64,000 nucleotides of DNA from Apodemus sylvaticus. Taxonomy: Eukaryota > Chordata > Mammalia > Rodentia > Muridae. How positions within the stretch are numbered: position 1 is the stretch's first letter; every line of letters starts with the position of its first letter. Below, piece by piece: positions 44,101 through 56,809 of the stretch. A program made the translations under genes and the position numbers. The stretch spans positions 128,881,935 to 128,945,934 of the forward strand of contig NC_067473.1 in assembly GCF_947179515.1 (NCBI RefSeq). The letters run 5' to 3'. Under the pieces are notes generated by a model, which saw only the letters and a program-made list of their open reading frames with translations, searched no databases and had not been told where the DNA came from.

Positions 44101-45141
44101 AGGCCTTGGGGTAGAGGTCACACTTTGAAAACCATGAACCAGAGGTAGAGGGTAACCTTTTTCAATGAACTTGAAATAGAAAACTTGCAAAGATTTTGGT
44201 TCTAAATAATGTATAATGACATGGTTGACCTCTGTCAGGTGACAGAACATTCAAATTAATCATGTTTAAGTAGAAAAGGAAACTGTTGGTTACATGGCAC
44301 AAAAGTCCAGGGTTATGGATGACAGGTCTACCCAAGAGTGGGACTTTCCGAATGACTTGAAGTTCACCTATCTTTACTCCCCTAAGGACTGGCTCCAATC
44401 TTGAAATGGGGGGGTAGTTTCTTCCCAGCTCTGCGAGGGTGGAACTGGAAGCAGTCCGAAGTCACTTGACTGAGAGATTGGGTTGAGAAACAGGGTGATG
44501 GTGGTTTGGGGCACGTCCACATGACCGAATTGTTTTCCACAAAACTTCTGCTGAATAAAACGTGAAATACGACTTTCAGCCTGTTTTCCCATCTCTAATG
44601 AATTCCAGACAGTTTGTAGAGTGTGGGAGTTTCCAAAACAGAGAGGTGGAATGACTGGGCTCAGCCAGTGTCCTTTCTATGGCATACAAGGAAGCCCTGA
44701 CATTGCAGACGCTTCCTCTTTGTTCTAAACCTCAGCACACTGCTCATTCCTCCTATTGGGGGTTGAGGCTGGGGGTGGGGCTGTAAAGAAGGAAGGACAG
44801 GGCCAGTGTTGGGTCAGACAACTTAAGTTCCTAAGAAAGTTCCAGACTCTGAATTTACCAGAAATGTAACCTGTGCCTGTGTTTAATCCACTTAGACCCA
44901 AATGTTTTGGATTATGTGTTTTTGCTGTTGTTGCCAAATGAACTTCTCCAGAGAAAGAACCCTCATCTGCTCTGACTATAAACTGGTTAAGAGTTTTCAC
45001 CATCAGTCCAGGAAGTCTAAATTTAGGAAAAGGTAGACTTGAACTTAAGTCTCAATTTTGCAACCCATTAGCTTAGTATCCTGAGCGTAGTATGACAGGG
45101 GTAGAGATAGGAGCTCCAGCTTCAGTGCAAAACTGAGAGGA
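38141..45141. other. Mitf: 7-kb intronic block almost free of recognisable repeats
   Basis: Only a 40-bp B2-like scrap (GAGATGGCTCAGGCTAAG at about 38685) was noticed. No exon was recognised. Open frames here (for example 42770-43117 minus) lack family resemblance. Confidence 0.55.
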
Positions 45142-45798
45142 GCAAGAATTTAGACTCCAGAAAACCAAACAACCCTATTAAAAAATGGGGTACAGAGTTA
45201 AACAAAGAATTCTCACCTGAAGAACTTCGGATGGTGGAGAAGCATCTTAAAAAAATGCTCAACTTCATTAGTCATTAGGGAAATGCAAATCCAAACAACC
45301 CTGAGATTTCATCTTACACCAGTCAGAATGGCTAAGATTAAAAATTCAGGAGACAGCAGGTGTTGGAGAGGGTGTGGAGAAAGAGGAACACTCCTCCACT
45401 GCTGGTGGGGTTGCAAATTGGTACAACCACTCTGGAAATCAGTCTGGCGGTTCCTCAGAAAACTGGGCACCTCACTTCCAGAAGATCCTGCTATACCACC
45501 CCTGGGCATATACCCAGAGGATTCCCCACCATGTAATAAGGATACATGCTCTACTATGTTCATAGCAGCCCTATTTATAATTGCCAGAGGCTGGAAAGAA
45601 CCCAGGTATCCCTCAACAGAAGAGTAGATGCAAAAAATGTGGTATATCTATACAATGGAGTACTATTCAGCCATTAGAAACAATGAATTTATGAAATTCT
45701 TAGGCAAATGGATGGAGCTAGAGAACATTATACTAAGTGAGGTAACCCAGACTCAAAAGGTGAATCATGGTATGCACTCACTAATAAGTGGATATTAA
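45142..45798 (+). pseudogene. L1 ORF2 C-terminal remnant with premature stop
   Basis: Encodes the end of L1 ORF2p. The C-terminal Cys/His motif is intact (CWRGCGERGTLLHCWWGC, i.e. CX3CX7HX4C). A TAG at 45625-45627 follows STEE where Trp is expected; reading continues in frame to SLISGY and TAA at 45796. The endonuclease and RT domains are missing, so it is not functional. Confidence 0.92.
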
Positions 45799-46052
45799 CC
45801 TAGAAAACTGGAATACCCAAAACATAATCTACTCATCAAATGAGGTACAAGAAGAAAGGAGGAGTGGCCCCTTGTTCTGGAAAGACTCAGTGAAGTAGTA
45901 TTCAGCAAAACCAGAACGGGGAAGTGGGAAGGGGTGGGTGGGAGGACAGGGGGAGAGAAGGGGGCTTACGGGACTTTCGGGGAGTGGGGGGCTAGAAAAG
46001 GGGAAATCATTTGAAATGTAAATAAAAAATTATATCGAATAAAAAAAAAGAA
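45142..46052 (+). mobile_element. 5'-truncated L1, sense
   Basis: Starts inside ORF2 near TTAGACTCCAGAAAACC, runs through the ORF2 C-terminus and the G-rich 3' UTR, and ends AAATGTAAATAAAAAAT.. with an A-rich tail. It closely matches the 3' end of the L1 at 23266-25272 but lies in the opposite orientation. Confidence 0.94.
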
Positions 46053-46107
46053 ATGGGTAACAACACAGCATGAAGTTATAGGGTAAATTGTGAATTAACA
46101 GATTTGT

Positions 46108-46450
46108 AGGTTGTGGGGACATAGTTCAGCCAGTAAATGCTTGCGGCTTAAGTGTGAGGATCTGAGTTTGGTCCCCAGAACCTATGTAAAAATTAGGGTG
46201 TGGTGGTGTGTGTTTGTAACTGAGCCTTAGAAGATAGAGATAGGTGGATCCAGGCATTTGTGTGCTAGAGGGCTCGGTCTACTTAGTAAGCTGCGGGCCA
46301 AAGAGCACCCCCCCACCCACCCTACCCCCAATAAGTAGATGGCACCTGAGGGATCACAGTCCGGCCTCCACATGCACTTGTACACATGTGCATACATATT
46401 CCTCCACACATACATATCTGTATACAAATGAACTTTCTCATATACACATG
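46108..46450 (+). repeat. B4-class composite SINE
   Basis: GGGGACATAGTTCAGCCAG, AGTTTGGTCCCCAGAACC, TAGGGTGTGGTGGTGTG, GATGGCACCTGAGGGATC and a CA-rich tail. Confidence 0.68.
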
Positions 46451-47395
46451 TAGAAATGTAAAGAAAAATGTGAGTGTAGTGGTGTGCCCAAATCCTGGCT
46501 ATTAGTCCCTCCTGGTTTCCTTCACACGTATCATCAGTTAGGTTTTTAACTTGAAATGACTTTTCAGTTTTGATACCACAATAGGGAAGGAATGACCAAG
46601 GTCAGTCAAGAAGAGAAATCGGTCCACAGAAAAGGCCCTACACAAGGCCAAGTTGTATAATCAGCATTAGGAGCTTTGAGAGTTGAGCCAGGTCAAATAG
46701 TGGGGAATGGCGGGATGCCTCAGAGGGAGATATTTAAGGCAGGCACGAGCTATTTACATACAAGGCGTTGTTACCCTTTGTCGCCAGCAAGCAGTCTTTG
46801 TCTTTATCAACATGTTTCCTTTCATCATAATTACAGAGCATGGCTGGGTGGAGAACGCACAAGAAGAGGCACTAATTGGAGTTGTGCAATATCATGGAAG
46901 CTCAGTGCTCTGCTGTTGTCTGCATAGACTCCTGCTGTTGCTAACTGTCCCTATCCACTCTTGTCCATGATGAGTTCCTGCTCTCTGGTCACACATGTTA
47001 AAACCATCGTCTTTTTCCGTAGTCATATTTATCCATTATCAATCAGTAGACTTCATATGCCCAAACCTAAGGATCTTTTTATCTTCCTATGTGCCTTAGG
47101 AGATTAGAAACTTGAGTTTCAAATATCCCTGTCCTACACAGGTATGGTTGTATTTCTTGACCATCACAATTGCTCTCTCCTGAAAGTGAAGGTTAACCTA
47201 GTCTTTAGGAAATAGAAAGGAGTTAACCTGAGTAGTAACTATCTTTCTTAGGGGAACAGTTTCATTGCAGCCTAAGAGTATGCAAAAGCCTTCATCAGTT
47301 AGTAGCCAGCCATGTTCCTGGCTACCAGGATCCTCGTTTCCTTGATTTTGTGAAATAATGACATGACAACTAGAGAGAGGTTACAGCACATTCAG
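46451..47395. other. Intronic unique sequence, no feature seen
   Basis: Non-coding. Confidence 0.5.
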
Positions 47396-47535
47396 GCGTA
47401 GAGATGTACAGCCATGCTGCCAGAGCTCTGGAGGTTGAGGTAGGAGAATATTGAATTCTAGTCCATGTGGAGGACATAGCAAGACCCTATTTCAGAAAAC
47501 CAAACCAAATCAAACAAAAACAGAACAGAAAACTT
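47396..47535 (+). repeat. Diverged B1-like SINE
   Basis: CAGAGCTCTGGAGGTTGAGG, AGTCCATGTGGAGGAC, GCAAGACCCTATTTCAG, then an A-rich tail. Confidence 0.55.
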
Positions 47536-47916
47536 CATTGTATGCCAGATGTAACTGCTGCTAACTCCGTGCAGGTTATTGGCCATCCTTGCCCTCTACA
47601 GCAGTCTGGGCTATCTGTGCTTCCTTCCGCTCATGTCTTTGCAATGAAAATTGAGGGTCATGCAGTGAACACTGCACGGAAGTGGAGGAGACGGAAAACC
47701 ATAGAAATGTTCATCTGCAGCAGCTGTTGATAAGTACCTAAGTCACAACTGGATCTTCTGTAGTTTGAACACAGCCTGAATGGTTGCTCTTCAAATGTGT
47801 ATGGGTATGTGCAGCAGAACGCTGAGACCATACGAGTCCTGAATGAGTTGTAGAGGCTTTCACACTTCTTCCCTCAACTATCTGCTGTTATTATGTAGGA
47901 GCGGAAATAGATTTAT

Positions 47917-47918
<2 letters not shown>
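47536..47918. other. Intronic unique sequence, no feature seen
   Basis: Non-coding. Confidence 0.5.

Positions 47919-47951
<33 letters not shown>
47919..47951. repeat. (CA)n microsatellite
   Basis: About 16 perfect units. Confidence 0.97.
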
Positions 47952-47953
<2 letters not shown>

Positions 47954-48759
47954 AGTTTCTACCAGGATCCTGCTCTATAACCTTAAATCCAGCATTTTTT
48001 TTTTTTTCAGAGTAGTTGCAGCCTTGCTGTGGCATTCCAACTAGTGCAGTTTTGTTTCTTAGGGAAACAATCTCAATGCTGAGTATTATAAGGACATAAG
48101 CAATGTGAGCTTTTTTTTTCTTTTAATGTTGTTGGAACAAAGATGCACAGAGCCAGAGACAGGTTTTGGGGGGTCAGAGTCAATGCATTTGGAGAATTCC
48201 TTGGCCCAGGAGAGGGTGGAGCCTGAGGAAGGCTGCTTCACTCCATTGTGTCTGATGGTTTTCTGAACCTGGACCTTCCGTGAGAAGAGTGGGTGACTAC
48301 ATGCAGAGTTAGGGGCTCAGAAGGCAGAGGCAGGCAGCAGTGATGGGAAAGTTGTTCTGGAAGTCGTCAGGGTAGATTCCTTTTTTTACTTGGCATAGAT
48401 GGGTGGATGTTAAGAGATATGCCTCCTGCTCTGATTTGGGAGTTATTTGTAGCATCCTTGGTGTATTTATTTTGCTCTTCTAGGTGAGGGTATATCTTCC
48501 AATTATTGAACCCACTGTGCATAAGGAAATGATGATCAAGCCTGGGTGAAAACTGGTTGGCCAATGGACTTGCTGGCTAATGACTTAATTAAGAAGTGAG
48601 CCTGCTTGGTGGTTACACCACCTCCTGTAGAAATAAAATCACTTTAAATGATATTCACTGAGTGTATCCTCCTTGTACTGAGGGCAAGCCATTATACATG
48701 AAAGCCTTATTTTAAAAATAATCAAGCTCCTTGTATTTATAAATAGATTAGTGGTCACA
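47952..48759. other. Intronic unique sequence, no feature seen
   Basis: Short poly-T runs at 47997 and 48111; otherwise non-coding. Confidence 0.5.
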
Positions 48760-48842
48760 TTTTCTTTTCTTTCTTTTCTTCTCTCTTCATTCTCTCTCCC
48801 TCTCTCCCTTCCCCTCCTCTCTCTGTCTCTTTCTTTTTTTGT
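48760..48842. repeat. Polypyrimidine (TTTC/TCTC)n tract
   Basis: CTTTTCTTTCTTTTCTTCTC, then CTCCCTCTCTCCCTTCCCC. Confidence 0.92.
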
Positions 48843-48951
48843 CACTGAGCCTGTAGGAGAACAGAGAATTTGTTAGAATTTTGGGCATGTCAAGTGCCCA
48901 GGATTCTGAGTAGTCACCAGATCTTTTTTGAATAAAGAATAACTAAAATCT

Positions 48952-49165
48952 GTTGGGGATGCCACTTAGTTGCTAGAGTGTGTGCTTAGCATGCATCATA
49001 CACAACACTGGGTTCGAGCCCCAGCACTAGCTAAAACCAGCTGTACATCATACATCTTCAATCCCAGTTCTCCAGAGGCAGAAGCTGTAGGATCTGAAGG
49101 TCAAGGCCGTTCTTGGTATAACCTGGGATATATAAGAGTCTGTTTCCAAAACTAAAACCACAAGA
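48952..49165 (+). repeat. B4-class SINE (ID-B1)
   Basis: ID-like head (TTAGTTGCTAGAGTGTGTGC, GGGTTCGAGCCCCAGCACTA) and a B1-like body (CTTCAATCCCAGTTCTCC, TATAACCTGGGATATATAAG). Confidence 0.75.
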
Positions 49166-50700
49166 AGACCCTGAACAAAATTGGATAAAGCCTTTTGGGT
49201 GTGTTCAAAGGGCTCTTCTGAGAAATTGGAGGAAATGGTTTCAGACTTTACCCTTATTAGACACCCTCCTTGTTAGACTTTTTTTCTGAGCCTACGTTTT
49301 CTCTCCTGTATAATAGGAGTAATAATAGAATTACCTTCTTGGGCCAGCAGTGCTAACATGGTATCTACAGTCCTCCGTACAGTAAATGAGTAGACAGAAT
49401 TGCTGTTGCTGTTGGTGCCAAGAGGGGCAGTAAACTACAGCCAGCACTCCTTAGTTTTGGTGGTCATGTTCTATAAAATCACTAAAAACATCACATTTGT
49501 GAATATTGAATCATCCCTGGGGCAATAATGAGGTAGTTTCCTGAGAGTACCTGGTCCCAAATTTTTTTTGTTGACCAATCAATGCATAGCTTTGTTTTTT
49601 TATGTGTTTCTGTTTAAAGACAGTGTATTTTATGGATATTATTGACTTATTAACATTGACCTGACCAATACTACTGTATCCCATGTCTGAGTAATGCTTA
49701 TTTTGCTACCTGTGCTATTTTCCCAGCTGGCAGCCTCCTTAGCATGTAAACAGCACAAGAAAGTCAGTGGCTCAGCCCCCGCACCTTGCCTGGATCTGTT
49801 TAAGTAGTGGGGTCACCATCACAAAAACACAAGTACACTGACAGTCTGTGAAAGGATGCTTATCTACAGTGGGCTATGAGCATGGAAAGAGGGAAGCAGG
49901 CCTACACCTCGTTTGACCTCAGCGGGAAATGTGTGCATTGGGCTGCTTGGATGCTTGGATTTCTTGCTATTCTATACATGTCTATAACTACAAGGAAGAT
50001 GCAGATGTTGATATTTGTGATTATAAATTTTAATTACTAACTGAATTTGAAAATGAGGAACCCATGAATAATGAGAATCAACTTTGCTAAAAATGTTCTT
50101 CTTGAGGCTATAGTCCTACAGCTCAAAGGAAGGAGCTCAATCTTCCATTTGGCCTGTTTGCTCTAAACATGGTGGTCACTGCTAAACTGTTAATATTCTG
50201 TTTGGGTATTGCACTTTTGAGTTCGGTATAGTTCCCTTTGTTCTTTATTTAGGTAGCTGGGATATGAGAGTCCAGTCCCGGGTGGAAGGGGTGGGGAAGA
50301 CAGAGAAGCTATGAGGTCTTTACCAAAGAGTCCAAGAGAAAGCAGATGGAGCCTTTCAAATGCTGGTAAAGATCGAGCTGAAGTGGCCAGGCTCAGCTTG
50401 CTCAGGGCCTGGAGCTTACAGGTAGTGATTTTGATTTCCTCGAGCATGATAAAGTTAGCAGCTGCCATTGTAGTAAACATTAGCCGAGTACTTGTTAGAA
50501 GCGCTGGGGATTCTTCTAGAAGGAGGCAGGGAGGAACTGGTTTTAGATGCACAATTTAAGAAGAACAAGAAAATAGAAAAGCCCATCACTAATAGCAATA
50601 GCAGCCTCGTCTAGCATTCATAAAGTTCTTTTTGTGGCTGGAGTCTTGGGTTGTAGTTTGTCTTGCCTTCTCTTAGGTGTTTGGGTAATATACTACTATA

Positions 50701-50703
<3 letters not shown>

Positions 50704-50738
<35 letters not shown>
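50704..50738. repeat. (GT)n microsatellite
   Basis: About 17 perfect units. Confidence 0.97.
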
Positions 50739-50739
<1 letters not shown>

Positions 50740-53543
50740 TCCTGGAGTGAGAAAGATTACCTGTGTTTTTTTCTCCTACACTATTCTGTGTTAGAAAATG
50801 AACTATCAGGACCAAATAATTGCTACCTAAGTGAATTTTAAACTCATCAAGTCATCTACTATCCACCAGGTATGATATGAGATGTTTAAGACACTTTGTA
50901 TAGTATAATTCTGCCACGAGACTGGCATTTTATAGATGAAGAAATGAAGGCTTGCCTATCTTCTTTTCCTTAGCTATGTTAGGTCACTTAAAGATGACAT
51001 CCAGATTTAACCCTAGACTGTCCCAACTTGGGTGCTCACCTTTTTCTCCATCATGTCTCGGAGTGAGTGCTGGAGATGCTGTGGTTCAGAGGGAGTGTCA
51101 GGTGTGATCAGGGGTGACAACTCATTGTTTTTGGAATGGAAAGAGGACTAGGTTTCTGATGAAGTAAAGACTGAGAACTCAGGGTGTGGCTGAACATCTG
51201 AATCCAAGATAAATAGATCTATGTATTAAAGGTACTCACAGCATTCCAAGATAAAAAGCCCTTTGTTTTCCAAGCTGCTTCTGAAGAAGGAAGGGGAGAT
51301 AGGATGTGATTGCTCCCAGAAAGGTAGCAGAAGATAGGATGTTGGCTCCATAATCACTCTCAAGGGCATTGTGGGTAAGTTGTTGGTTTCTGCCATTACT
51401 TATTAAAGTGTTCTTTGAGTCTTGCATTCTGATGCCTTCAACAGCCTTTTAGACATACCCCAGCATTGAGTTCACCACTGGACATGTACTCCCTAACATC
51501 TTGGTGTTTTTCACTGATTTTGCTCCTCTCCCCACCCCCACCAAACTTGTTAATTGCTTTTCTTGTGTGCCTTCAAAAAGTTGTAGCCACTGTGTTCCCT
51601 TTTGGACTGTTTATCTTTGACATGCCAGAGTTCTTGAAACATCGTAATGTTGTGTAATGAGCCTAACTTCTGCCTTGACATGTGGGTGTTAAGCGCATTA
51701 GTCATTGCAAAGCATTGAGTTAAATATTTTCAATAAAAGGTTGTAATGATCTAACAGAGAGGAAGAAGCTGTAAACTGCCCAGTTGATGGCTTTAATGGG
51801 GAGCCATGTACTTAGTGGGTTTCCCCAAGCAAGTTAGGATCCATAGCTCAGATGCACAAACCTTCCTACTCTGCATAGTGGGAGAGGAGAGAGATGGACA
51901 GTTCAAAGGGACTTTATTGTCACGTGTGAAGGAAAACACCAACTGTCCAAGTTTCCAGAGCTCTTGCTCTCAAGCCCTTATCTGCCACATATCTTTAACT
52001 CCCACGGGAAATGTTAAAGCCTTCTGGGAGACATTATCAATAGGGACTCTTGGGCTGTGTCTTAAGCCTCATTAAAGGCCCTTAGCCTTGTAATAGCGAT
52101 CAGTTGGTATTGGAGAGCCATCGGGGAGTTCTCCACAGCACTGTGGAAAGCTAGAGCTGAATGAAAAAAACTCCTGCACCTATCAAGTTGGTTTTATGAA
52201 GAGTTTTGGGCAGCATTACTCACTATGAAACTATGTTCCTGTTGCCCTGGTTTATCTCCACAGACATCTCTCCATGGCAGAAGGTTGACTACTTGTCTCT
52301 CCGTGTCTCTGGGCATCTGAAGATGGTTGAGGTACATTGCTTTGGTCCTTTCTGGGGAGTGTTATCACAGCCATGGACCTATTGGAAATATTGTCTAGAG
52401 GAGTGTTTTGGTGGTTGCTTTGTTAGTATGGTGGGCTGGCTCGTGTGTGGAGTTGGAGGCTTAAATGAGATCGTGGGCTACTCCTCTTTTTCCTTGTCAG
52501 AGATCTTTGGTTGTTTTCTTTAAATAAAAAACAAACCTCAGAGCGATGTACCTTTTTTTTCTTAGAGAGTTTGCAAACAAGGCCGGTTGTTTTCATGTCT
52601 AAGCAGCGTTCGCTCGTGGCTGCATTAACATAGCTCAGCACTAGATGTCTTCAAAGCATCTTTGAATCTTTTCTTTTGTAGTATGGCATCTTGTACATAT
52701 TGATCATTGTTTTCATGATCTAATAGGCAATTGATGATATTTTTGGGACTGGAGGACTTGAGGGGAGATCTATTCTTGCCGTTTACCTTTGTGTCTTTTC
52801 CTTACAAGTATGAATGATCTCTTATCCTCCTGTACAACTCGCGTCACACTTATTTGTCTTCCCCATTCCCTGAATCTATAGATGAGGACACACTTTTGAA
52901 TGGGAGCCCAGTAACCTGTTGATGTAAAGTATCTTTTACCTTTTAAGATTACCATCGTTAGCACCTCCCTCCTTCCTGGCTGAGTTCCCTGTCATTTTAA
53001 GCAGGCAGCAATTACAGGTTTGCTAAAGAAGCTGGCTTCTGCTGCCAAGGCTCCTATTAATTATCATTCTATCTCTAATTTAGTCTTCTCAGTGTTGAGA
53101 GAAGGCACATGTAAGCCTTCTGCTGAAGGACTGCAGTGAGATCTCCATAATAACCTTCTTTCTGAGCCGGTTGTGTGGACTCTATGTTCAGCCAAAGGGC
53201 CAGGGTGGCCCTGGTGAGTGTTTTCGCCTTTCTTCCATAGGTTGTTTGGTTGTTCTTGTTTAGCATGGTTGGTTTTTTTTCCTTCTGATTCTGGCCTGAG
53301 TAGGTATCAAATATGCCTTTACCTTGGGACCTCAGACCTATTTCCAGTCTGTTCTTGAACCTAAGATGAAGACAACTTGAAAACATGTAAGTGATTTTTC
53401 TACCAGCTGATTCCTCTACGGGTGAAGAGTACAGAGACCATGGAACTGACTCTATGCCTCTCTTCAGAAGGTAATATACAGACTTAGGCAGAGCATAAGA
53501 ACACACATGGTAACTAGGGAGTATATCCTAGTTACTGCTTCTA

Positions 53544-53607
53544 GTGTGTGTGTGTGTGTGTGAGTGTGTGTGAGTGTGTGTGTGTGTATGTGTGTGTGTG
53601 TGTGTTA
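53544..53607. repeat. (GT)n microsatellite, interrupted
   Basis: GT units broken by GAGT and TATG. Confidence 0.96.
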
Positions 53608-56575
53608 GGACATCATTATTTAATATTAGGGTTTTTTTTTCTCATGTTGCTTAGAAGTGGCTGGATTGCTTTTGTTTGTGTTCAGAAATGTTGAGTTCAC
53701 TTGTTTCAGTGAACACTCTTTTTGAAGTTTCTAGGGCTCATTTGATCAGGTCTGGAGTGCTTACGCTTCCTTTCCCACTTTTTCTCATGTTATTTTTGGC
53801 ACTGCTGGTGTTGGAAGCTGGGGAAGTGATTCACTGCAAAGTGAATTAATTTTCCACGTTTTCCAATGTGCTCCCCAGTCGCCCCCTGGTTTCTCTCCCC
53901 CCAGAGATGACTCTGCACTTACACTGCTGTCATCTTTGCTGGCTCAGACAGAAATGCTGATGTCACTTAGATTTCTTAAATTACAGCTGCTAGGAATTAG
54001 AAGAAATCGTAAAAGTATACCACTTCCTCATTTTGCTTCTTTCTGGACTAATTATTGTCCTTCTAAGTCCTTAGGGAGGTTAGGGACTTGGAAGCAAATT
54101 CTCTGTCTCAGAGTTCAAAAGGCAACTTTCAAATCTCTTTCTCTGTTACTCCAGAGATAATGTAGCCCTTAGGATGGAGCTCTGGCCTGACCTTCAGTAA
54201 CCCCAGCCTGGCTCCTCACTCAGGATCTTACAGGTTGGACCACTGGACCCGTCTTTTCTCCCGGGTAAAGAGTTTCTGACAACTTCTCTTAAGTAAGTTT
54301 CCTTATATAGAGTGTTTTTACTCAATGCTTTTTTGCCAGCTCCAGACTGTTTTTGTTTTGAGGTGAAAGTTCTCATTTGTTTACTGATGTTTTTTGAGCC
54401 TTTGCTCCTTGAGGAGAGCTGTCTTCTGACCCCCTTGCTCTCTCCCTAGTTTACCTCAGGCACTCATTTGTTCTTCTGTCTCTCTACTCCCACCTCTAAT
54501 AGCTGCTTGCTGGGCTTCGGTCTCTCTTACCTCTTGTTTGGTGGCTTGAGCGGTGGCTCCAAAAACCTGTCCTGGGAATTCCCCAGGCTTTGGAGAGAGA
54601 GGGCTGTGTGGCCGCCACCTGGAGTGAGCATACAGGATGGCCATGCCCTGTGAGGCTCTATTGATTGAACCGAGCCCCATGGAAGCAGAAATGGAAGGGT
54701 TCAGCATTCGCACTTTCCTGTGTTGAGGTTTTTGCTTATTTCGTGTATTTAGAAAAAGCATCCATTTGCAAACTGCTGACTTACTATTTTCTCTGGAATG
54801 GAAACTATTTGGATTATTTCAATGACTTTTAGCTAAGACTTGTTTGTCTACAGAATTAGTTTTGTTTTCTGGTGTCCTGTTTAAAGTAAGATCAGAATAT
54901 GTCTTTTTTTTAAAAAAAACAAAAATCATTATGGAAATAAGTGTTCCTTGGTGCTTGGGAATTACACAAACCAATGTGCATTTGAAATACCATGTTTACT
55001 CCACAGAATCAAAATAGAAACTCTAAAGTGAAAATTATAGATATGTAAATATTTCTATCTTGGGACATTTGCTTTCTTTGAAATTTTTTCTTTTGATTAA
55101 GACATCTTCAGATTTTAGAGTACTCCCTTTCACAGTTCATTTTCTCACTAATCCATCTCTCTCTCTTTTTTTAGAGGGGCGGGTGGGAAGCAAGGTTCAA
55201 CAACAGACTTGCGGATGGAAGTCATGTGTGCTCCTTGAGTGTTTGCTATGAGCTGGGGATGGGAGCTTTGCTGTTGGCTTTCACTGAATCACTGTAGTTT
55301 GGTTTTAAAATCAGAGATCTAACTTAGGAGTATGAAATAGTAGTTGATTATCGTAAGAACTATTAAGCATCAATTCAAGATTCTTAGGATGAATTATCTT
55401 TGAGCCTCTTTTTGCTTTGAGATCTGTATATAGTTAGGTAGCATTTCCTCTGATAGTGGCAATGATGTTTGAATTGAGATTATGGATGTCATAAGAGGAA
55501 CTATAGATTAAACATCAAGTGAACTGTTCATTTCACTAGATTGGTGATCGTGCGTGCTTTATTTTATCCCCACAAATAGCACCATGGTATACCTAGTAAT
55601 TCCTGAGTAAATGTTGAGTGCATGCATGCATTGGGAAGCCTGGTTGTAGAATCAGCTGTTTCCTAACTAACTGGGGGACCTTGTTAGTGTCTATGAGGAG
55701 TTAGTCTCTCTTATCCAGTGAAAGGAAAGGCCTAGATCAGGGATGGAATGACTGGGCAAGGCACATGCTGTTCCTTGGCAGGAAATGAGAAGCTCTTTCT
55801 CACCTGCCCAGGGTCCTCTGTGGCTTCCAGCTTCTGCCCCTCCACTTCTTGGGGAGATGAAGCCAGGCATTCTCTCAGAAGCTTTCTTTCTGAGGTTTCT
55901 TATGCTGTTTCTTTACCTTTGAGGCTTTCTTTGTTTGTTACAAGTCAGCAACATTCTGTGAGACTTGTGGGTCAGCGGGTGTTGGCTTAAACAACAGCAA
56001 GAGAAGCAGCATACGCCATTGGCCTCACCTTCGGATTGTTTTGATATATCTGCACATATATGCACAACTTAATCAGTAGGCTTAGTCAGTATTTCTCAAG
56101 AGGAGGAAGATATCAAGAGTGTATGAGATCCACAGTCTCTCCCTTTTTCTTTGAATCCCTTCTATACATGGGACATGTGATCACTTATACTTGTTGCATT
56201 CTGGACTATGTAGGCCAAGGCTAAAATGTTTGCCCTGAAGACACTGGATCTGTTTTCATGCAACTCACCATGGCAGAAATATGATGATGTGAAATCTGTA
56301 ATTGTTGCTTTGGGTCTAAAAGATGGAAAGTCCAGTTCTTCTTCGGGACCATAGCATGTGAAGAAAAGTCTCCTTGCAGAAGTGAGCCTGACTTTATCAC
56401 TGAAAGGGCATTGCCCATGAAATGAGAGAAAAGCATTCTGGGTAGAAGCCCAGCCGTGTGACTAGAGGTCCATTGAGCATGGCCAGAGCTGTGTCGGCAA
56501 GGGACTTGCCACTTGGAGTGTGGATCTGGAGTGTGGCTACATACATCTCATGTCATGGTTAAGAAGGTTCTAGAT

Positions 56576-56801
56576 CAGCAGTTCTCAACCATTCTAATGC
56601 TGTGACTTTTTAATACAGTTCCTCATGTTCTCGTGACCCCCCAACCATAAAGTTGTTTCATTGCTACTTCACAACTGTAATTTTGCTGCTGTTATGAATT
56701 GTAATGTAAATATCTGATATCTAGGATATCTGATATGTGACCCATGTGAAAGAGTCCTTTGACCTCCAAAGGGGTTGTGACCCACAGGCTGAGGACAATT
56801 G
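56576..56801 (-). mobile_element. URR1-type hAT-Charlie MITE with perfect 8-bp duplication
   Basis: CAGCAGTTCTCAACC at the left and GGCTGAGGACAATTG at the right are its inverted repeats. Both flanks carry TTCTAGAT (56568-56575 and 56802-56809), fitting NTCTAGAN. The inside is the reverse complement of the copy at 35397. Confidence 0.94.
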
Positions 56802-56809
56802 TTCTAGAT

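Larger units (their letters stand above)
49166..56567. other. Mitf: 7.4-kb intronic block almost free of transposons
   Basis: Apart from two GT microsatellites no repeat was recognised. Long open frames at 50190-50552 and 53075-53506 (minus) begin at GTG, not ATG, and resemble no protein family. Confidence 0.55.

Noticed and set aside
50190..50552. 120-codon minus-strand open frame overlapping an 83-codon plus-strand frame
   Set aside because: Non-ATG start (GTG), no similarity, overlapping frames on both strands; not evidence of a gene.
53075..53506. 143-codon minus-strand open frame in Mitf intron 1
   Set aside because: It begins at GTG rather than ATG, has no recognisable domain and no exon signals; chance is likely over 31 kb.
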